A stretch of DNA of 64,000 nt from Pseudomonas fortuita. Lineage in GTDB: Bacteria; Pseudomonadota; Gammaproteobacteria; Pseudomonadales; Pseudomonadaceae. The notes under the pieces are model-generated. The model searched no databases. It saw nothing but the letters and a program-made list of their open reading frames with translations, and had not been told where the DNA came from. Of the stretch, positions 24,360 to 32,936 are shown in pieces; the stretch's first letter is position 1, and each line of letters starts with the position of its first letter. The translations under genes and the position numbers were made by a program. The stretch is from positions 2,893,501 to 2,957,500 of the forward strand of contig NZ_CP114035.2 in assembly GCF_026898135.2 (NCBI RefSeq). Direction: 5' to 3'.

Positions 24360-25979
24360 TCAGAAGATGTAGTCGGTGGTCAGGAAGCTCGACTGGCGGT
24401 TACGGATGATTTCGCTGATCAGTTCTTTGTTGGCCTCCTGGAAGCGGGTGGCGACCAGGGTGCGGATGGAGAACACGCGCAAGGCGTCATGCACAGACAG
24501 AGTGCCTTCGGCGCTGTTCTTGCGGCCGTTGAACGGGTAGGTGTCGGGGCCGCGCTGGCACTGCGCGTTGATGTTGATGCGCCCGACCTGGTTGGCGAAG
24601 ATGTCGACCAGGCTACCGATGGTCGCCGGATCGTTGCCGAACAGGCTCAACTGCTGGCCGTAATCGGAGTCCAGCACGTAGTCGATGACGGTTTGCAGGT
24701 CGCGGTAGGGCACCACGGGTACCAGGGGGCCGAATTGCTCTTCGTGGTACACGCGCATGTCGTTGTTAACCGGGTACAGCAAGGCCGGATAGAAGAACGA
24801 GCCGCGGCTTTGCCCGCCACCTTCGTTGAGCACGCGTGCGCCCTTGGCCGTGGCATCGGCGACCAGGCCGTCAAGGTAGTCGACCTTGCCGGGCTCCGGC
24901 AATGGCGTCAGCGCGACGCCCGGTTCCCAGGGCATGCCGGGCTTGAGCGCGGCCAGCTTGCGCTGGAACTTGTCGAGGAAGGCGTCGACCACGTGCTCGT
25001 GGACGAACAGGATCTTCAGCGCTGTGCAGCGCTGGCCGTTGAACGACAGCGCGCCGGTAACCGCCTCTTCGACAGCGTTGTCGAGGTCGACCTGTGGCAA
25101 CACGATGCCTGGGTTCTTGGCATCCAGGCCCAGCGCGGCGCGCAGGCGATGCGGGCGTGGGTGCAGCTTTTTCAGGTCGCTGGCTGCCTTGTGTGTACCA
25201 ATGAAGGCGAATACATCGACCTTGCCGCTGGCCATCAGCGCGCTCACCGTTTCCCGGCCGCGGCCATAGATCACGTTGATCACCCCCGGCGGGAAACTGT
25301 CGCGGAAGGCTTCGAGCAACGGGCGGATCAGTAGCACACCGAACTTGGCCGGCTTGAACACCACGGTGTTGCCCATGATCAGCGCCGGGATCAGGGTGGT
25401 GAAGGTTTCGTTCAGCGGGTAATTGTAGGGCCCCATGCACAACGCCACACCCAGCGGCGCGCGGCGGATCTGGCCGAGGGTGCCTTGTTCCAGCTCGAAG
25501 CGGCTGGAGCGGCGGTCGAGGTCCTTGAGGGCATTGATGGTGTCGACGATGTAGTCGCAGGTGCGGTCGAATTCTTTTTCTGAATCCTTGAGGTTCTTGC
25601 CAATCTCCCACATCAGCAGCTTGACCACGGCCTGGCGCTGCTCGCGCATACGGGCCAGGAAGTTTTCGACATGCTGGATGCGTTCGGCCACACGCATGTT
25701 CGGCCAGGCACCGCGGCCCTTGTCGTAGGCCTGCACGGCGGCGTCGAGGGCCGTAAGGGCGGTGTCCGCGTCGAGCAGCGGGGCGCTACCCAGTACCACC
25801 TGGCGTTCCTCTGCGCCCTCCTTCAGCCATACCGGGCTGCGCACCGTGGCCAAGGGGCCGTCCCACTGCCTGAGTTCGCCGTTCACCAGGTAGTCGCGTT
25901 GTTCCATTGGGGCTCCCAGGCGCCAGGTTTCCGGAATGTTCTCGGCGCTGGGGAAGAGTGAATCGAGCAGACGGTCCAT
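24360..25979 (-). CDS. NADP-dependent aldehyde dehydrogenase, non-phosphorylating GAPDH (GapN)-like
   Basis: A 539-aa ALDH superfamily enzyme. The catalytic cysteine is C318 in FNGQRCTALK, the conserved asparagine is N186 in GPYNYP, and RGPDTYPFNGRKNS near the C-terminus resembles GapN. GapN oxidises glyceraldehyde-3-phosphate to 3-phosphoglycerate with NADP+. The segment that is normally LELGGKNP reads LGLDAKNP (283-290), so the usual general-base glutamate is not in its normal place; Asp286 is nearby. The protein is also longer than plant or streptococcal GapN (about 475-500). The gene is single and faces away from the GNAT/GT61 unit. Confidence 0.78.
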   Translation of the reverse strand: MDRLLDSLFPSAENIPETWRLGAPMEQRDYLVNGELRQWDGPLATVRSPVWLKEGAEERQVVLGSAPLLDADTALTALDAAVQAYDKGRGAWPNMRVAERIQHVENFLARMREQRQAVVKLLMWEIGKNLKDSEKEFDRTCDYIVDTINALKDLDRRSSRFELEQGTLGQIRRAPLGVALCMGPYNYPLNETFTTLIPALIMGNTVVFKPAKFGVLLIRPLLEAFRDSFPPGVINVIYGRGRETVSALMASGKVDVFAFIGTHKAASDLKKLHPRPHRLRAALGLDAKNPGIVLPQVDLDNAVEEAVTGALSFNGQRCTALKILFVHEHVVDAFLDKFQRKLAALKPGMPWEPGVALTPLPEPGKVDYLDGLVADATAKGARVLNEGGGQSRGSFFYPALLYPVNNDMRVYHEEQFGPLVPVVPYRDLQTVIDYVLDSDYGQQLSLFGNDPATIGSLVDIFANQVGRININAQCQRGPDTYPFNGRKNSAEGTLSVHDALRVFSIRTLVATRFQEANKELISEIIRNRQSSFLTTDYIF

Positions 25980-26458
25980 AGGTACTGCACCTCACATTGC
26001 GGGGCTGGTTCAAAGCAGGGTGAATCGCTTCAGCATGGAGCATGCACCGGCTGCCAGCAAAACACCAGTCTGGCTCAATCGGGCCGTGGGTGCTTGCCAA
26101 ATGGCCCGGCAGGCACCGCAAAAGCGTTCAGGCATGTCGACGTTTCTTTTATGCAAAGAAGATATCAAATGCTAATTATCAATAGCCAAGTGGTAATGAA
26201 AGGCCGTGTGCGTCGGCACACTTATAGCAAACTTGCAATTGGCGTGGGTTTTCACGCAGGAAATTTGACGCCATCAAACTTGATCTAAAGTCAGCTAGAA
26301 GCCGCTTGCCAAAGCGTTTGCAGGCATCTTAAATTGTTACTGAATGTGATAAGCAAGTTTCAGGGCAAACTATAAAAATCAAAGCGTTAAGTGTTTTTGC
26401 TGATTTTTTCTCTTTTTCAGATAGACCATAAAGCCCTTCAAAGGACGTCGAAGAAAAA
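25980..26458. promoter_or_regulatory. AT-rich 479-bp intergenic region between divergent genes
   Basis: No gene is convincing here. Base composition drops sharply from about 26140 onward compared with the GC-rich surroundings. There is a perfect hairpin GTGTGC-GTCG-GCACAC at 26206-26221 and a half-match to a CRP-type site (TGTGATAAGCAAGTTTCA, about 26346-26363). It carries the promoters of gapN (leftward) and of the acyltransferase/GT61 pair (rightward). The AT-richness suggests silencing by an H-NS-like protein (MvaT/TurA) or horizontal origin. Confidence 0.45.
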
Positions 26459-27613
26459 ATGAAAGAGACCTTGACGGCTGTGGCGCGAAAGCTCCTGTCA
26501 CCCTCCCAGCGCTACGAAATGAGGCTGTTGGCAAGCAAAGTGCGAGAAATGGCGGCGCGCGCCTGTTTCTGGCGCTGGGAAGTAGCGAGGTTTCGGCTAC
26601 AGCAGGAGAGCCCCTACGAAATTCTTTACATCGGCCGCAAGCAACAGCGGGAAATGGCCAAGCTGCTGATCGGCGGCAAGGGCCAGGGCAGTGCTTCGAT
26701 CGTAGAAAGTGCAAGTGCCACGGCGGCTGCAAACCATGTAGTGGTCATCAGCGAAATACCCTCGTCTGGGGCGCTGTCAGTGCCGCATTACCTGAGCGCT
26801 GTAGTACCGTTGGGCCGCTCGCTGGAGGACATCACGGCGCGCTACGACAGCGAACTGCGGCGCAGCATCCGCAAGAACCGCCCGCTCTACCAGATGCGAC
26901 AAGCCCTGTCGGACGACGAGATCGCCATGGCAGACCGCGAGCTGCTGCGCCCCTATGCCACCGCCAGGCAAGGTATCCATGCTGCGCAGTTCCCCACGGA
27001 AGAAGTGTTCCGCATTGCCAAAAGCGTCGGCCGGCTCGACCTGATTACCTTGGGTGATGAAGTGATTGGCTGCCACTTGGGTTGTGAAGTGGTACGCGGG
27101 GGCAAGCGGTACTGGAGCACGTTGCGTTTCGGCTACTGCGAGGCAGTGTTCAGTGATGCCAAGAGGTTGCGTGAGGTGAATTCGATCACCACCTTCATGG
27201 CGCTTGAGTGGGCACTGCAGCAGGGCTTCGATTACTACGACATCGGGCTGTGCCTCGCGCGCCCGGACGACGGCCTGCTGAAATGGAAGCGCCGTCGCGG
27301 GGGAGACATCGACTCGTTGGGCAACCATGCCTATCTGTTTGTCCGCTTGCCAAAGACCGGCACAGCCAAGTTCTTGTGGGATACGCCGATGTTCGCAGTG
27401 GAGGGCGACAAACTCACGCTGCACTTGGGGTTGCCGGATGGCCCGAGCGATGAGGAGGTTGCCAGCCGGTACCACGAGATGGTGTTTGGGGGGCTGCACA
27501 AGATTTATCTCTACGGTGGCAATGGTGCGGGTGAGCCCTTCGTGGAAACCCTGCGCAGCCGTTATGCCAGCGTGCAGTCACCGCCCACCATGGAAAGAGT
27601 CACGTGCAACTGA
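26459..27613 (+). CDS. GNAT/FemAB-like acyltransferase
   Basis: A 384-aa soluble protein whose C-terminal two thirds resemble the GNAT-fold domain of FemAB/BioF2-like acyltransferases. LDLITLGDEVIGCHLGCEV and FDYYDIGLCLARPDDGLLKWKRR are typical of the group that modifies polysaccharides or peptidoglycan. It begins with a basic N-terminal helix. The start ATG has only a distant AAGGA (13 bases). It is followed 73 bases later by a GT61 glycosyltransferase on the same strand, so both probably decorate one surface glycan. Substrate unknown. Confidence 0.72.
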   Translation: MKETLTAVARKLLSPSQRYEMRLLASKVREMAARACFWRWEVARFRLQQESPYEILYIGRKQQREMAKLLIGGKGQGSASIVESASATAAANHVVVISEIPSSGALSVPHYLSAVVPLGRSLEDITARYDSELRRSIRKNRPLYQMRQALSDDEIAMADRELLRPYATARQGIHAAQFPTEEVFRIAKSVGRLDLITLGDEVIGCHLGCEVVRGGKRYWSTLRFGYCEAVFSDAKRLREVNSITTFMALEWALQQGFDYYDIGLCLARPDDGLLKWKRRRGGDIDSLGNHAYLFVRLPKTGTAKFLWDTPMFAVEGDKLTLHLGLPDGPSDEEVASRYHEMVFGGLHKIYLYGGNGAGEPFVETLRSRYASVQSPPTMERVTCN

Positions 27614-27686
27614 GTGACTGCCAGGGATGCATTGATCTGGCGCTCTACGCCAGGGTTTAAACTTCGTCATCAGGGGAGGACGCTTC

Positions 27687-28805
27687 ATGGGGAGCGACAT
27701 CTCGCAGTTCAGTGCATCGTCCGCGGCCAAGCAGCACACCTGGACCTTGGCCGCCTATCGTTACATGGCGCGCAAGCGGCTGGGCAAGAATACCGCCATC
27801 GACCTCAAGAGCATCGCCACCAGGAGTTGGGACATTGCTCCAGGCGAAACCACTGTGTCCCCGGCGGCCATTTTCCTGCCTGGCCAGCTGGAACGGGTAA
27901 CGGGCTGGGAGGGCAAGCGTTTTTACCCCTACGTGCACCCCGCTCGCACCATGGAGGGTGGCATCAGCACATTGCAAGGGCCAACCCGCGGCTACCTGAT
28001 CAAGGATGTGTGGCTGGTCGATGGTGCGTTGTACAAAGGCAAGGCCAGCCACTGGCTGTCGCTCAAGCCAAGTACCTTCCCGACCATCATCGTTGACAAC
28101 GAAATAGACCGCGGGGCCATCTACTGCACGCAAAACGGCAATTCGTGGTTCGGCACCTGGCTGATGGAAGATTGCCCAACCTATGCGCTGGCCTGCAATG
28201 AGGGCATACCGGTGACCACCGCACCCTCGGCCAGATACCCGCTGTTTACCCAGGCCCCGGCCTATGAAGACTGGCTGGGCATGAAGCCACTGCGCCTGCG
28301 CAGTGCGTTTTTCCGTGAGCTGGTGCTGTTCGATGATCAGGGCAACAACCGCAGCCGGCATGCCCGCTACCGGGCCATGGGGGATAAATTGCTGTCGCAC
28401 GTGCCGCATGCCCCACATCCTGGCGTGTTCCTGCTGCGTGGCGGCGACGGCGACCTGCGCTTGTTGCGCAATGAGCTGGAGCTCGCCGAGCACCTGCGTG
28501 TCACCCGCGGTTTCCGTGTTGTGAACCCGCTCAAGTCCGATGTGCCGAGTATTGTTGCAGCCTGCGCCGGGGCAAAAGTGGTCATTGGCGTGGAGGGCAG
28601 CCAATTGGTGCATGGGGTAAATGTGCTGCAGCCCGGTGGTAGCCTGCTCACCTTGCAGCCGCCTGACCGGTTTGTGAGCTACTACAAATACCTGACCGAT
28701 CGCGACCATCAGCATTTCGCTTTTGTGGTCGGGATTCCGGATGGCGATGGTTTCCGGATCGATATCGAAGAGGTGGAGCGCACGCTGGACCTGCTTCCAC
28801 GGTAA
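27687..28805 (+). CDS. Glycosyltransferase family 61 (DUF563) protein
   Basis: A 372-aa protein. The C-terminal region has the family pattern of a Rossmann-like glycosyltransferase: GVFLLRGGDGDLRLLRNE, then VVIGVEGSQLVHGVNVLQPGG (about residues 293-314). GT61 enzymes add xylose, GlcNAc or related sugars; bacterial members sit in capsule or LPS loci. Strong ribosome site GGGGAGGA upstream. It pairs with the preceding acyltransferase; no other glycan genes (flippase, polymerase, ligase) adjoin, so these two would act on a product made elsewhere. Confidence 0.78.
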   Translation: MGSDISQFSASSAAKQHTWTLAAYRYMARKRLGKNTAIDLKSIATRSWDIAPGETTVSPAAIFLPGQLERVTGWEGKRFYPYVHPARTMEGGISTLQGPTRGYLIKDVWLVDGALYKGKASHWLSLKPSTFPTIIVDNEIDRGAIYCTQNGNSWFGTWLMEDCPTYALACNEGIPVTTAPSARYPLFTQAPAYEDWLGMKPLRLRSAFFRELVLFDDQGNNRSRHARYRAMGDKLLSHVPHAPHPGVFLLRGGDGDLRLLRNELELAEHLRVTRGFRVVNPLKSDVPSIVAACAGAKVVIGVEGSQLVHGVNVLQPGGSLLTLQPPDRFVSYYKYLTDRDHQHFAFVVGIPDGDGFRIDIEEVERTLDLLPR

Positions 28806-28847
28806 ACGTGTAGTATCGGTGAATGTCAGCATCAAGTGGGCAAGGGG

Positions 28848-29636
28848 ATGATCGAGGTTTCGCGGTTCTGGCGTGATCATGCATTGCCCTTTGTCGAAGC
28901 CCGGCGGGTAGGGGACGGGCGCCAGGTGTGCTACGCCGCGCACTCCCATGAGAGCTTTTCAATCGGCGTGATCACGGGTGGGCGCAGTACCTACCTCAAC
29001 GGCGACCTGCGCATCCAGGTAGGGGCCGGTACCACCGTGCTGATGAACCCGGGTGTTGTGCATGCCTGCAACCCCATCGACGCTGAGCCCTGGTCTTACC
29101 TGATGCTGTTCGTCGATATGTCCTGGCTACAGGCGCAAGGCTTTAAATTGCCTACGCAGACCTGGAGCAGCTCGCCTGCGTTGTACCAGCGGTTGTTGCA
29201 GGGGTTCGCTGACCTGTTCGATGCGGGCGTGCCTGATCGGGAAGGCCGCTTGGCAGAACTGTTTGGCACATTGCCGGACTTTCTCGGCGCCAACGCCCAG
29301 GCGAGGGCCGAAGGCAACCCGCGGCTGAGCGCGGCAGCAGCGTTCATACGTGCTCATCGCAGCGATCCACTGAGCCTTGAAGATATCTGCACAGCGTGCG
29401 GCCTGTCGCGCGCCTATCTGATTCGAGCCTTCCGCCAACATTATGGGCTGACACCGCATGGCTACCTGCTCGACCAGCGTGTTCAGCTGGCCAGGGCGCA
29501 GTTGCGTCAGGGGCGGGCGATTGCCGAGGTTGCGCAGGAGGCCGGGTTTGCAGACCAAGCGCACTTGCAGCGGGCTTTCAAAAAGCATCTGGCGGCGACG
29601 CCGGGTCAATATCGGAATGCGGCTGGCGTCAGATAA
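28848..29636 (+). CDS. AraC family transcriptional regulator
   Basis: A 262-aa regulator with an N-terminal AraC-type cupin (HSHESFSIGVITGG near residue 30, MNPGVVHACNP) and a C-terminal double helix-turn-helix (LEDICTACGLSRAYLIRAFR and IAEVAQEAGFADQAHLQRAFKKH). Relatives next to LysE exporters control amino acid export. The ATG at 28848 is preceded directly by AAGGGG; a GTG at 28836 is an alternative. Its end overlaps the convergent LysE-type gene by eight bases. Confidence 0.88.
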   Translation: MIEVSRFWRDHALPFVEARRVGDGRQVCYAAHSHESFSIGVITGGRSTYLNGDLRIQVGAGTTVLMNPGVVHACNPIDAEPWSYLMLFVDMSWLQAQGFKLPTQTWSSSPALYQRLLQGFADLFDAGVPDREGRLAELFGTLPDFLGANAQARAEGNPRLSAAAAFIRAHRSDPLSLEDICTACGLSRAYLIRAFRQHYGLTPHGYLLDQRVQLARAQLRQGRAIAEVAQEAGFADQAHLQRAFKKHLAATPGQYRNAAGVR

Positions 29637-30240
29637 CCAGGTAGACAGCACTGCCCACCAGCAACACCGCCAACCCTCGATTGAGCAGGCGCAGGTGCCG
29701 TGGGTTGCCCAGGTACTGGCGAACCACGCTGCCAGCCCATGCCCAACTGGCCACCGAAATGAAACAGATTGGCCCGTAGATCCAGGTGAACAACCACAGC
29801 AAGTGCTGCTCACCACCGGTATAAGCGCCGACCCCGGCCACTGCTGCCAGCCAGGCCTTGGGGTTCAGCCATTGCATCGCCGCGCCTTGCCAGGCCGAGG
29901 GGGCGGGTGTCGAGTGCATGCCGGTCAGCTGGCCATCATCGCGCGCAAGTTTCCACGCCATGTACAGCAGAAACGTTACCCCGCCCCAGTGCAGCAGCTG
30001 GCCCATCAGCGGCCAACGCACCAGCAGCTGGTGCAAGCCCAGCCCGACCAGCACCAGCAACAGGCAGAAACCCAGCGTGGCGCCAGCCACATGTGCCAGG
30101 CTGGCGCGTAGGCCATGGTTGGCGCCGCTGCTCAGGGCAATGATGTTGACCGGGCCGGGGGAAATTGACGCCGCGAGTGCGAAGGCGGCCATGGACATGG
30201 ACAGGCTCATGAGAAAGATCCGGTGGTGGGAAGGAGCCAT
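29629..30240 (-). CDS. LysE/RhtB family exporter
   Basis: A 203-aa inner-membrane protein with about six hydrophobic helices and the family signature SISPGPVNIIALSSGANHGLR near residue 26, plus QWLNPKAWLAA in the middle. Family members export amino acids or related metabolites. It is convergent with, and overlaps by eight bases, the AraC regulator that probably governs it. The start is uncertain (ATG 30240 or the ATG ten codons in). Confidence 0.87.
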   Translation of the reverse strand: MAPSHHRIFLMSLSMSMAAFALAASISPGPVNIIALSSGANHGLRASLAHVAGATLGFCLLLVLVGLGLHQLLVRWPLMGQLLHWGGVTFLLYMAWKLARDDGQLTGMHSTPAPSAWQGAAMQWLNPKAWLAAVAGVGAYTGGEQHLLWLFTWIYGPICFISVASWAWAGSVVRQYLGNPRHLRLLNRGLAVLLVGSAVYLVI

Positions 30241-30404
30241 GATTTTCAGCTGCTGGCGGTCGACGGTATTGAAGAAAAGTACCTACAAAAATACAGACTC
30301 AAATTCCTTTAAGGTTTTGTAATAGTTTTGCGCTATCAGATAAACCTGCTGTGCTTGTACGATTCTTGTCCCAATTTGCTATCAAGGTCTATATGAGCAC
30401 CTTC

Positions 30405-30448
30405 GCGGAGCCCCCCAGTTTCTGGCCTTTCAGGCCGTCCCCCCTCCG
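30405..30448 (+). promoter_or_regulatory. Candidate structured 5' leader of the TerC-CBS gene
   Basis: The closing pair CGGAG (30405-30409) and CTCCG (30444-30448) encloses a perfect hairpin GGCCT-TTC-AGGCC (30424-30436). Long C-runs flank it, just before the gene. TerC genes in other bacteria are often behind the yybP-ykoY manganese riboswitch, but I do not see that consensus here. Confidence 0.3.
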
Positions 30449-30481
30449 TCCTCGTGACGCTTCGCTCGTGAGTACCCGCTA

Positions 30482-32053
30482 ATGGAATGGCTAGCCGACC
30501 CCACGGCCTGGCTAGGCCTGTTGACGCTTATCGTCCTCGAGCTGGTGCTGGGTATCGACAACCTGGTGTTTATCGCCATTCTGGCCGACAAGCTGCCGCC
30601 CCATCAGCGAGACCGCGCGCGGGTGATCGGCCTGAGCCTGGCGTTGATCATGCGCCTTGGCCTGCTGGCCAGTATTTCGTGGATGGTCACCCTGACTGCG
30701 CCGCTGTTCGAGGTGTTCGACAAGAGCTTCTCGGGCCGTGACCTGATCATGCTGTTCGGCGGTGTGTTCCTGCTGTTCAAGGCCACCATGGAGCTGCACG
30801 AGCGCCTGGAGGGCCATGTCACCCAGGCAAGTGGCACGCTGCGCCATGCCGCATTCTGGCCTATCGTCGCTCAGATCGTGGTACTGGATGCTGTGTTCTC
30901 GCTGGATGCGGTGATCACGGCGGTGGGCATGGTCGAAGAGCTGTCGGTGATGATGATCGCGGTGATTTTCTCGATCGGTATCATGATCGTTGCCAGCAAG
31001 CCGCTGACCCGCTTCGTCAACGCCCACCCCACGGTGATCATGCTGTGCCTGGGCTTCCTGATGATGATTGGTTTCAGCCTTACCGCCGAGGGCCTGGGCT
31101 TCCATATCCCGAAAGGCTACCTGTACGCAGCGATCGGCTTCTCGATCCTGATCGAGCTGTTCAACCAGTTGGCGCGTGCCCGTCGCAAGCGCAGCTTGCA
31201 GCAGCACAGGCCGCTGCGTGAACGCACCGCACATGCCGTGCTGCGCATGCTGGGCGGCCGCCGGGTCGAGGCTGACGAGGTGGGCGAGGAAATCGCCGAC
31301 ATGGTTGAGGGTGGCGAGGAACAGGTGCTGTTCGACCGCCGTGAACGGATAATGATCAGTGGCGTACTTAACCTGGCCGAGCGGCCTATCCGAACGGTGA
31401 TGACTGCACGTGCCGAAGTCGATGTGATCGACCTGGCGCAGCCGGCCGAAGCCATCACGCAGGCCTTGGCCAATTCGCCATACTCGCGCCTGCCGTTGAT
31501 TCGTGATGGCCGTGTCGACGAACCGCTGGGCTTCGTGCACAAAAAGGAGCTGCTCAAGGAGTTGTTGTCGGGCAGCCAGCCGGACCTGGAAGGCATGGCA
31601 CGGGCGCCGTTGAACCTGCTGGAGAGCTTCAGCATCCTCAACGCCCTGGAGCAGATGCGTGGTCAGTCGACCCACATCGCCTTCGTGATCAACGAGTTCG
31701 GTGACTTCACCGGCCTGTTGACCATGACCGACATTCTTGAATCGATTGCCGGTGAGCTGCCAGATGCCAGCGAAGTTGAAGGCCCTGGCATTGTCCAGGA
31801 GGGTGAAGGCTTTGTGGTGAGCGGTGCACTGAACCTGAGCCAGGTACAGGCACGTACCGGCTTCAGCGCACGTGCCACCGACGATTACCAGACCCTCGCG
31901 GGCCTGGTCATGAGCCTGCTCGATCGCCTGCCGATGGTGGGTGACCGCCTGGCGTGGAATGGCTGGACGCTCACCGTGGAAGCGGTTGAAGAGCGGCGGG
32001 TGCGCCAGGTTCGGCTTATACCGAGCGGCGACGCTGGCGCAGCAGGTGCTTGA
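30482..32053 (+). CDS. TerC family integral membrane protein with CBS pair and CorC/HlyC domain
   Basis: A 523-aa protein resembling E. coli YoaE/YegH. Residues 1-240 form seven or so TerC-type membrane helices with conserved acidic signatures [15 protein letters not shown] and [21 protein letters not shown] pair follows (about 300-425; [35 protein letters not shown]), then a CorC_HlyC domain. TerC-fold proteins are linked to metal (Mn2+) export and tellurite resistance. The end overlaps the convergent RarD gene by 38 bases. Confidence 0.88.
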   Translation: MEWLADPTAWLGLLTLIVLELVLGIDNLVFIAILADKLPPHQRDRARVIGLSLALIMRLGLLASISWMVTLTAPLFEVFDKSFSGRDLIMLFGGVFLLFKATMELHERLEGHVTQASGTLRHAAFWPIVAQIVVLDAVFSLDAVITAVGMVEELSVMMIAVIFSIGIMIVASKPLTRFVNAHPTVIMLCLGFLMMIGFSLTAEGLGFHIPKGYLYAAIGFSILIELFNQLARARRKRSLQQHRPLRERTAHAVLRMLGGRRVEADEVGEEIADMVEGGEEQVLFDRRERIMISGVLNLAERPIRTVMTARAEVDVIDLAQPAEAITQALANSPYSRLPLIRDGRVDEPLGFVHKKELLKELLSGSQPDLEGMARAPLNLLESFSILNALEQMRGQSTHIAFVINEFGDFTGLLTMTDILESIAGELPDASEVEGPGIVQEGEGFVVSGALNLSQVQARTGFSARATDDYQTLAGLVMSLLDRLPMVGDRLAWNGWTLTVEAVEERRVRQVRLIPSGDAGAAGA

Positions 32054-32903
32054 AGCCTTCGAGCACCAGTACCAGCACCGCGGCCCAGATCGGCAGGTAA
32101 GTCAGCCACTGATCCGGGCCGATGGTTTCACCCAGCAGCAGCGCGACCCCCACCAGTAACACCGGCTCGACGTAGCTGAGCAGGCCGAACAGGCTGAATG
32201 GCAGCAAGCGGCTGGCCAGCACGTAGGCGATCAGGGCTGAGGCGCTGATCGCCCCAAGGACGGGGATCAAGGCATAAAGGCCTGGGTGGGCCTGCAGGTC
32301 GCCAGACGACAGCGGGCCCTGGATCACGAAGTAGAGCGCCCATGGCAGCAGCAGGCACATGTCGCACCACAGGCCACCCAGGTGGTCAGTGCGGCAACGC
32401 CGGCGCAGTACGAAATAGATCGGGTAGCCGATCGTCACCAGCAGGGTCTCCCAGGCAAAACTGCCATTTTGGTAGAGCTCGTGGCCTACGCCCAGCGCGG
32501 CGCAGGCCACGGCGACCTTTTGCAGCCGCGACAGGCGCTCGCCATACACCAGCCGCCCGGTCAGGACCATGGCCAGCGGCAGCAGAAAGTAGCCCATCGA
32601 CACTTCCAGGCTGCGCCCGTGCAGGGGGGCCCAGAGGAAGAGCCACAACTGCACGCCCATTAACCACGACGTACCGACCATGCCCAGCAACAGCACTGGC
32701 GTACGTTTTACCCGGGCCAGCAGCTCGCCTACCCGTTTCCAGTCTTTCGAGACAAGCATGAACAAGGTGAGGCAGGGCAGTGTCAGCAGGGTGCGCCAGC
32801 CAAAGATCTCTTCGCCATCGAGTGGCGTGAGCAGCGAGGTATAGAAGTACATCACAGCGAACAAACAGGACGCCATGACCGATGAAACAATGCCTTTTGA
32901 CAC
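32016..32903 (-). CDS. rarD: EamA/RarD family permease
   Basis: A 295-aa inner-membrane protein with about ten hydrophobic helices in two EamA halves. [20 protein letters not shown] at the N-terminus, and [21 protein letters not shown] and [16 protein letters not shown] in the two halves, match the RarD (chloramphenicol-sensitive) group. The substrate is not known. Its tail overlaps the TerC gene by 38 bases. The intergenic gap to the EAL gene is short (33 bases to its stop on the same strand). Confidence 0.83.
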   Translation of the reverse strand: MSKGIVSSVMASCLFAVMYFYTSLLTPLDGEEIFGWRTLLTLPCLTLFMLVSKDWKRVGELLARVKRTPVLLLGMVGTSWLMGVQLWLFLWAPLHGRSLEVSMGYFLLPLAMVLTGRLVYGERLSRLQKVAVACAALGVGHELYQNGSFAWETLLVTIGYPIYFVLRRRCRTDHLGGLWCDMCLLLPWALYFVIQGPLSSGDLQAHPGLYALIPVLGAISASALIAYVLASRLLPFSLFGLLSYVEPVLLVGVALLLGETIGPDQWLTYLPIWAAVLVLVLEGFKHLLRQRRRSV

Positions 32904-32936
32904 GAGTGCCTCGAATAGGGGAGTTGAGCGGCTGGA

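Noticed and set aside
26094..26288. A 64-codon frame in the AT-rich leader before the acyltransferase
   Set aside because: No ribosome site and composition of intergenic AT-rich DNA; treated as regulatory sequence.
26346..26363. CRP/Vfr binding site
   Set aside because: Only one half (TGTGA) matches the consensus; the other half is too degenerate to claim.
27657..28949. A 430-codon minus-strand frame opposite the GT61 gene
   Set aside because: Shadow of the GT61 frame, which has a ribosome site and family motifs.
30361..30481. A yybP-ykoY manganese riboswitch before the TerC gene
   Set aside because: The expected conserved loops were not found; only a generic stem-loop is reported.
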